From DATIRA01 sp964553405 (GTDB lineage: Bacteria; Pseudomonadota; Gammaproteobacteria; Steroidobacterales; Steroidobacteraceae), in the NCBI GenBank assembly GCA_964553405.1, contig CAZKLS010000010.1, positions 1 to 44,093 of the forward strand: a DNA stretch of 44,093 nucleotides, given 5' to 3'. Position numbers and translations under genes: made by a program. This document shows, one piece after another, positions 40,549-44,093 of this stretch. Position 1 is the stretch's first letter, and every line of letters starts with the position of its first letter. The notes beneath the pieces were generated by a model, which did not search any database, was not told the origin of the DNA, and saw nothing but the letters and a program-made list of their open reading frames with translations.

Positions 40549-42786
40549 ATGAGTACTGAATCCAAGGCTCTGGGTCGGCGCAGCACGGTGCTCGCTTCCG
40601 TGATCGGCTCGGTGCTTGCCTCTTATGCTGGAGGTGCGCTGGCGCTGGAATGGGAGTTCGACAACGGCACGAGGCTCAACTGGAACACGACGCTGTCGGT
40701 TGGTTCGAGCTGGCGGGCCGATGACCCGAGCCGGGCACTGTACACGCATGCGGATGGCGCGGTGCTCGGCAGGTACACCGGCAACATCATGCCCGGCCAG
40801 GCGCTGCCCAAGGGCAACGGCACGGCCGGCAACTGGGCCGGCGGCGAGGCGACGCTGAACTACGACAAGGGCGATCGATTTTCCACGCCGCTCAAGCTGA
40901 TCAGCGACGTCGAGATCAAGAAAGGCAGCTTCGGCGGCCTGCTGCGCATCAAGGCCTGGTACGACCAGGCGCTCGAGGACGAGACGGTCCGGATGGGCAA
41001 CCAGGCCAACAGTTTCAACGGCGCGCGTCCGCCGCTCGGGCCCACGTTGCCGTACTGCTTCCTGGGCGCCGGCGCAGCCGCCGTGGCCAACTGCATCCCG
41101 CTCTCCTCGCCGGGCAACAATGTCTGGCCGAGGGGTGAACTGAGCGACAAGGGCTTCGAGGACGAGCAGAAGTTCTCGAACGTTTACCTGCTCGATGCGT
41201 ATGTGTACGGCAGCGTGCCGGTCGGCGACAGCGACCTGCAGCTGCGGCTCGGCAACCAGGTGATCAACTGGGGCGAGAGCGTCTTCATCCAGGGCGTGAA
41301 CCAGATCAACCCGATCGACGTGCCGGCCGCCCGTCGCGCCGGCGCGGAGTTGAAGGAAATCCTGCTGCCGGTCTGGGCCGCGTACATCAACTGGGGCTTC
41401 AACTTCGGCTCGCTGGAGGCGTTCTACCAGCTGCAGTGGAACAACACCTCCATCGACGGCTGCGGCACCTACTGGGCCCAGACGGCCGGACTTATCTCCT
41501 CGGACCCGGGCCCCTGCAACGCAGCCACCGCGACCGGCAACATCCTCGGCACGGCGGCCCCCGGCACGACGTCGCCGTTGATCGCGCAGTACGGCTCGAC
41601 CCCGTTCCTGCAGGCGAACGGCCTGTACGTGCCGCTCGTCAAGGGCAAGGATGCCTCGGACAGCGGCCAGTTCGGGCTCGCGTTCCGCTTCCCGGTCGAT
41701 GCGATCGACACCGAGATCGGCCTGTACTACATGAACATCCACAGCCGGCTGCCGGTCATCTCTTCGGTCGCCGGCACCAGCCCGAACGAGCTCACGCCCA
41801 CCGAGCAGGCCGTGCTGACCGGCGCGGGCATCTACGGGACCGACGCCGTGGGCGGGTACTACCGGTCCGGCACGACGAACTTCCGTTCGCCGCTGCCGCT
41901 GCACGTCTTCATTGCGGACCTGGCGGGGCGGCAGGCGCTCGGCCAGCCGATCGTGCTGAAATCTTCCGGTTCCTACTGGGAGTACCCGGAGGATATCCAG
42001 ATCTTCGGCGTCAGTGCGGCGACGAACCTGTTCGGCTGGTCGGTCTCCAGCGAGCTGAGCTACCAGCAGGACGTGCCGGTGCAGGTCAACGGCAACGACC
42101 TGCTGGCCGGCGGCCTGCTGCTGATCGGTCCGCACCGCGCGGACAGCGTCGAGGCCTACTATGAAGGCACCGGCGCCTACCTGCGGGGCTGGGACCGCTT
42201 CGACAAGACGCAGTTCCAGGTCAACACCGTCAAGACCTTCAGCAACATCCTCGGCGCCGGCAACATGCTGCTGATCGGCGAGGTCGGTTTCCAGTGGAAC
42301 GACGTACCCGATTACACCAAGGACAACGTCCGCTACGGCCGCGGCTTCATGTGGGGTTACGGCTCGAGCCCGGGCTATGCGGCCAGCATTCCGCCGCTGC
42401 AAGGTAATACCTGCACGCCGACGCTGTCCGGCCTGCCGGTGCCGGTTGCCAGCCCGCTCTACAACCCCTCGCCGCGCGGCTGCAGGAACAACGGCTACAT
42501 CACCGACTATGCCTGGGGCTACCGGATCCGCGCCTCGGCCGACTACCTGAACGTGTTCGGCAGCGGCGTGACGGTCACGCCCAGCATCTTCTGGGCGCAC
42601 GACGTGGACGGCATCTCGATGGACCCGATGTTCATCGAGGACCGGCAGGTGCTCGGCCTCGGTGTCAAGTTCGTGTACAACAAGAAATACACGCTCGACT
42701 TCAACTGGGTCGACTACGCCAACGAGGGCTACGATCCGCTGCAGGATCGCGACTACTACTCGGCAGCCTTCAGCGTGACTTTCTGA
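40549..42786 (+). CDS. DUF1302 family outer-membrane beta-barrel protein
   Basis: A 745-residue exported protein: signal peptide about 1-32 (LASYAGGALA then LEWEFDNGTRLNWNTTLSVG), followed by long runs of amphipathic strands, for example LQLRLGNQVINWGESVFIQG with the Asn-Pro-Ile-Asp segment after it, FQVNTVKTFSNILGAGNMLL and YTLDFNWVDYANEGYDPLQD, ending in the aromatic SAAFSVTF as outer-membrane barrels do. DUF1302 genes are regularly paired with DUF1329, and often with MMPL/RND exporter genes in bacteria that handle hydrophobic compounds; transport of a lipid-like molecule is the usual suggestion, not proven. Start: ATG at 40549 with GGGGGAT about seven bases upstream. Confidence 0.93.
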   Translation: MSTESKALGRRSTVLASVIGSVLASYAGGALALEWEFDNGTRLNWNTTLSVGSSWRADDPSRALYTHADGAVLGRYTGNIMPGQALPKGNGTAGNWAGGEATLNYDKGDRFSTPLKLISDVEIKKGSFGGLLRIKAWYDQALEDETVRMGNQANSFNGARPPLGPTLPYCFLGAGAAAVANCIPLSSPGNNVWPRGELSDKGFEDEQKFSNVYLLDAYVYGSVPVGDSDLQLRLGNQVINWGESVFIQGVNQINPIDVPAARRAGAELKEILLPVWAAYINWGFNFGSLEAFYQLQWNNTSIDGCGTYWAQTAGLISSDPGPCNAATATGNILGTAAPGTTSPLIAQYGSTPFLQANGLYVPLVKGKDASDSGQFGLAFRFPVDAIDTEIGLYYMNIHSRLPVISSVAGTSPNELTPTEQAVLTGAGIYGTDAVGGYYRSGTTNFRSPLPLHVFIADLAGRQALGQPIVLKSSGSYWEYPEDIQIFGVSAATNLFGWSVSSELSYQQDVPVQVNGNDLLAGGLLLIGPHRADSVEAYYEGTGAYLRGWDRFDKTQFQVNTVKTFSNILGAGNMLLIGEVGFQWNDVPDYTKDNVRYGRGFMWGYGSSPGYAASIPPLQGNTCTPTLSGLPVPVASPLYNPSPRGCRNNGYITDYAWGYRIRASADYLNVFGSGVTVTPSIFWAHDVDGISMDPMFIEDRQVLGLGVKFVYNKKYTLDFNWVDYANEGYDPLQDRDYYSAAFSVTF

Positions 42787-42808
42787 TCAGATTGCGGAGA
42801 AACAGCAA

Positions 42809-44093
42809 ATGACCACGATGAACAAGTTCCTCGCCACGGCGGTCGCGGCGGCCCTGATCGGGATCGCGGCGCCGGCCTCGGCGAAGCTCTCGGACGCGGA
42901 GATCGCGCGGCTCGGCGCCGACCTCACTCCGGTCGGAGCCGAGAAGGCCGGCAACAAGGACGGCACGATCCCGGCCTGGACGGGCGGCCTGTGCGCCGCG
43001 CCGTCGGGCTGGAAGCCCGAGCAGGGCTACACCGACCCGTTCGCGAGCGACCCGGTCAAGTTCACGATCACGGCTGCGAACATGGAGCAGTACAAGGCGA
43101 ACCTGACGCCCGGCACGATGGCGATGCTGAAGAAGTACGACAACTTCAAGATGCCGGTGTACGAGACGCGTCGAACCGCCTGCTATCCGCAGGAGGTCTA
43201 CGACAACATCAAGGCCAACGCCGGTAAGGTCGAGCTGCAGGGCTTCGGCGTCGCGAACCGCGGCACCTCGACGGTACCGTTCCCGATCCCGAAGAGCGGC
43301 ATGGAGGCGATCTGGAACCACACGCTGCGTTACCTCGGGGGCGGCATCGACCGCGAGTACAACAGCTTCCCGGTGCGTGCGAACGGCGACTTCTACAAGA
43401 TCGGCGCGCACGAATACCGCATCTTCAACCAGAACCTGGACCAGCCGCAGGACAACCTGCTGCTCGGCTTCCTGTCGTACTTCACCGCGCCGGCGACGCT
43501 CGAGGGCACCGTGTTCCTGGTGCACGAGCCGGTGGACCAGGTGAAGCAGCAGCGTGCGGCCTGGATCTACAACGCGGGACAGCGCCGCGTGCGCCGCGCT
43601 CCGGACCTGAACTACGACAACATCAACGACGGCACCGAGGGCCTGCGCACGACGGACCAGTTCGACGCCTTCAACGGCGCGCCGGACCGCTACGACTGGA
43701 AGATCGTCGGCAAGCAGGAGGTGTACATCCCGTACAACTCCTACAAGATGTCGGACAAGAAGCTCAAGTACAAGGACATGATCGAGCCGAACACGCCGAA
43801 GGCGGACCTGATGCGCTACGAGCTGCACCGGGTCTGGGTCATCGAGGCGACGCTGAAGAAGGGCAGCAAGCACGTCTACGGCAAGCGCGTGTTCTTCCTC
43901 GACGAGGACAGCTGGTCGGTCGTGTACGAGGATGCCTACGACACCCGAATGAACCTGTGGCGCTTCTCGATGCACCCGATGATCCAGTTCTACGACGCGA
44001 AGGTGCCCTGGTACCGTGCCAACGTCTGGCACGACATGTCGAACGGCAGCTACCTGTTCTCGCTGCTCGACAACGAGGTCAAGCAGCCGTGGA
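42809..44093 (+). CDS. DUF1329 family exported protein (cut by window edge)
   Basis: The first 428 residues of a DUF1329 protein; the C-terminus lies beyond the right edge. Signal peptide 1-25 (MTTMNKFLATAVAAALIGIA ending PASA), then the family opening LSDAEIARLGADLTPVGAEK followed by AGNKDGTIPAWTGG. Later conserved parts include GMEAIWNHTLRYLGGG, AWIYNAGQRRVRRAPDLNYD, YIPYNSYKMSDKKLKYKDMI and RMNLWRFSMHPMIQFYD. The fold is LolB-like in predictions, suitable for carrying a lipid across the periplasm to the DUF1302 barrel. It starts 22 bases after DUF1302, with GGAG nine bases before the ATG, so the two are one operon. Cargo unknown. Confidence 0.93.
   Translation, partial: MTTMNKFLATAVAAALIGIAAPASAKLSDAEIARLGADLTPVGAEKAGNKDGTIPAWTGGLCAAPSGWKPEQGYTDPFASDPVKFTITAANMEQYKANLTPGTMAMLKKYDNFKMPVYETRRTACYPQEVYDNIKANAGKVELQGFGVANRGTSTVPFPIPKSGMEAIWNHTLRYLGGGIDREYNSFPVRANGDFYKIGAHEYRIFNQNLDQPQDNLLLGFLSYFTAPATLEGTVFLVHEPVDQVKQQRAAWIYNAGQRRVRRAPDLNYDNINDGTEGLRTTDQFDAFNGAPDRYDWKIVGKQEVYIPYNSYKMSDKKLKYKDMIEPNTPKADLMRYELHRVWVIEATLKKGSKHVYGKRVFFLDEDSWSVVYEDAYDTRMNLWRFSMHPMIQFYDAKVPWYRANVWHDMSNGSYLFSLLDNEVKQPW

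Noticed and set aside
40543..44032. Minus-strand frames of 685 and 420 codons opposite DUF1302 and DUF1329
   Set aside because: Composition typical of antisense frames; the plus strand carries signal peptides and family motifs.
1..44093. Mobile elements, CRISPR arrays, tRNA or rRNA genes
   Set aside because: No transposase or integrase motifs, no regularly spaced repeats and no tRNA-like or rRNA sequence seen on either strand.

Overview
The window is 44 kb of dense, GC-rich bacterial chromosome with about 38 protein genes. No rRNA, tRNA, CRISPR array, insertion sequence or phage gene was recognised. Gene content points to a gammaproteobacterium that handles lipids and hydrophobic substrates: a full-length PlsB, Blc lipocalin, PA2778/PA2779-family proteins, a WS/DGAT acyltransferase, a DUF1302/DUF1329 pair and an Atu-type acyclic terpene cluster. 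A Nevskiales/Steroidobacter-like lineage would fit, but that is inference.

Layout. 1-2.3 kb: the start of a Tat-exported sulfatase (cut by the left edge), an outer-membrane channel-like protein and a CadD-type transporter. 2.3-6.4 kb: PEP carboxylase behind a GntP-type permease. 6.6-10.8 kb: on the other strand, a reductase resembling cyanobacterial acyl-ACP reductase, blc plus a rhomboid protease, the PA2779/PA2778 pair and a small unknown gene. 10.9-14.3 kb: a tandem-GFA-domain protein and a copper module (DUF2946 plus OprC-like TonB receptor). 14.3-17.3 kb: a LysR regulator divergent from azoR-doxX-pirin, with a clear LysR box between them. 17.3-22.3 kb: an orphan HicA-like protein, an ArsR regulator with the cysteine pair of persulfide sensors, a HugZ-like flavin/heme-fold protein, a cytochrome c apparently fused to a beta-barrel, an alpha/beta hydrolase, NnrU and a second LysR. 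22.3-22.9 kb: an AT-richer island with two tiny single-span membrane proteins that resemble each other, a strong terminator and a structured leader.

22.9-34.7 kb: eight co-oriented minus-strand genes. Read in transcription order they are atuC-atuD-atuE-atuF (branched acyl-CoA carboxylation), plsB, a HAD-PlsC fusion and gpsA (the three steps from dihydroxyacetone phosphate to phosphatidic acid), then a strictosidine-synthase-like protein. 34.7-36.7 kb: a divergent acyl-CoA dehydrogenase and TetR regulator, separated from atuC by a perfect 16-bp palindrome. 36.6-44.1 kb: a DUF885 peptidase, a WS/DGAT with a histone-like basic tail, and DUF1302 followed by DUF1329 (cut by the right edge).

Taken together, branched acyl chains could be broken down by the Atu enzymes, and acyl groups could go to phosphatidic acid or, through WS/DGAT and possibly the acyl reductase, to neutral lipid or wax ester. 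The most unusual items are the reductase outside cyanobacteria, the paired micro-proteins with a leader that can hide the ribosome binding site, the cytochrome/beta-barrel fusion, and the possible joining of terpene catabolism to glycerolipid synthesis in one transcription unit.
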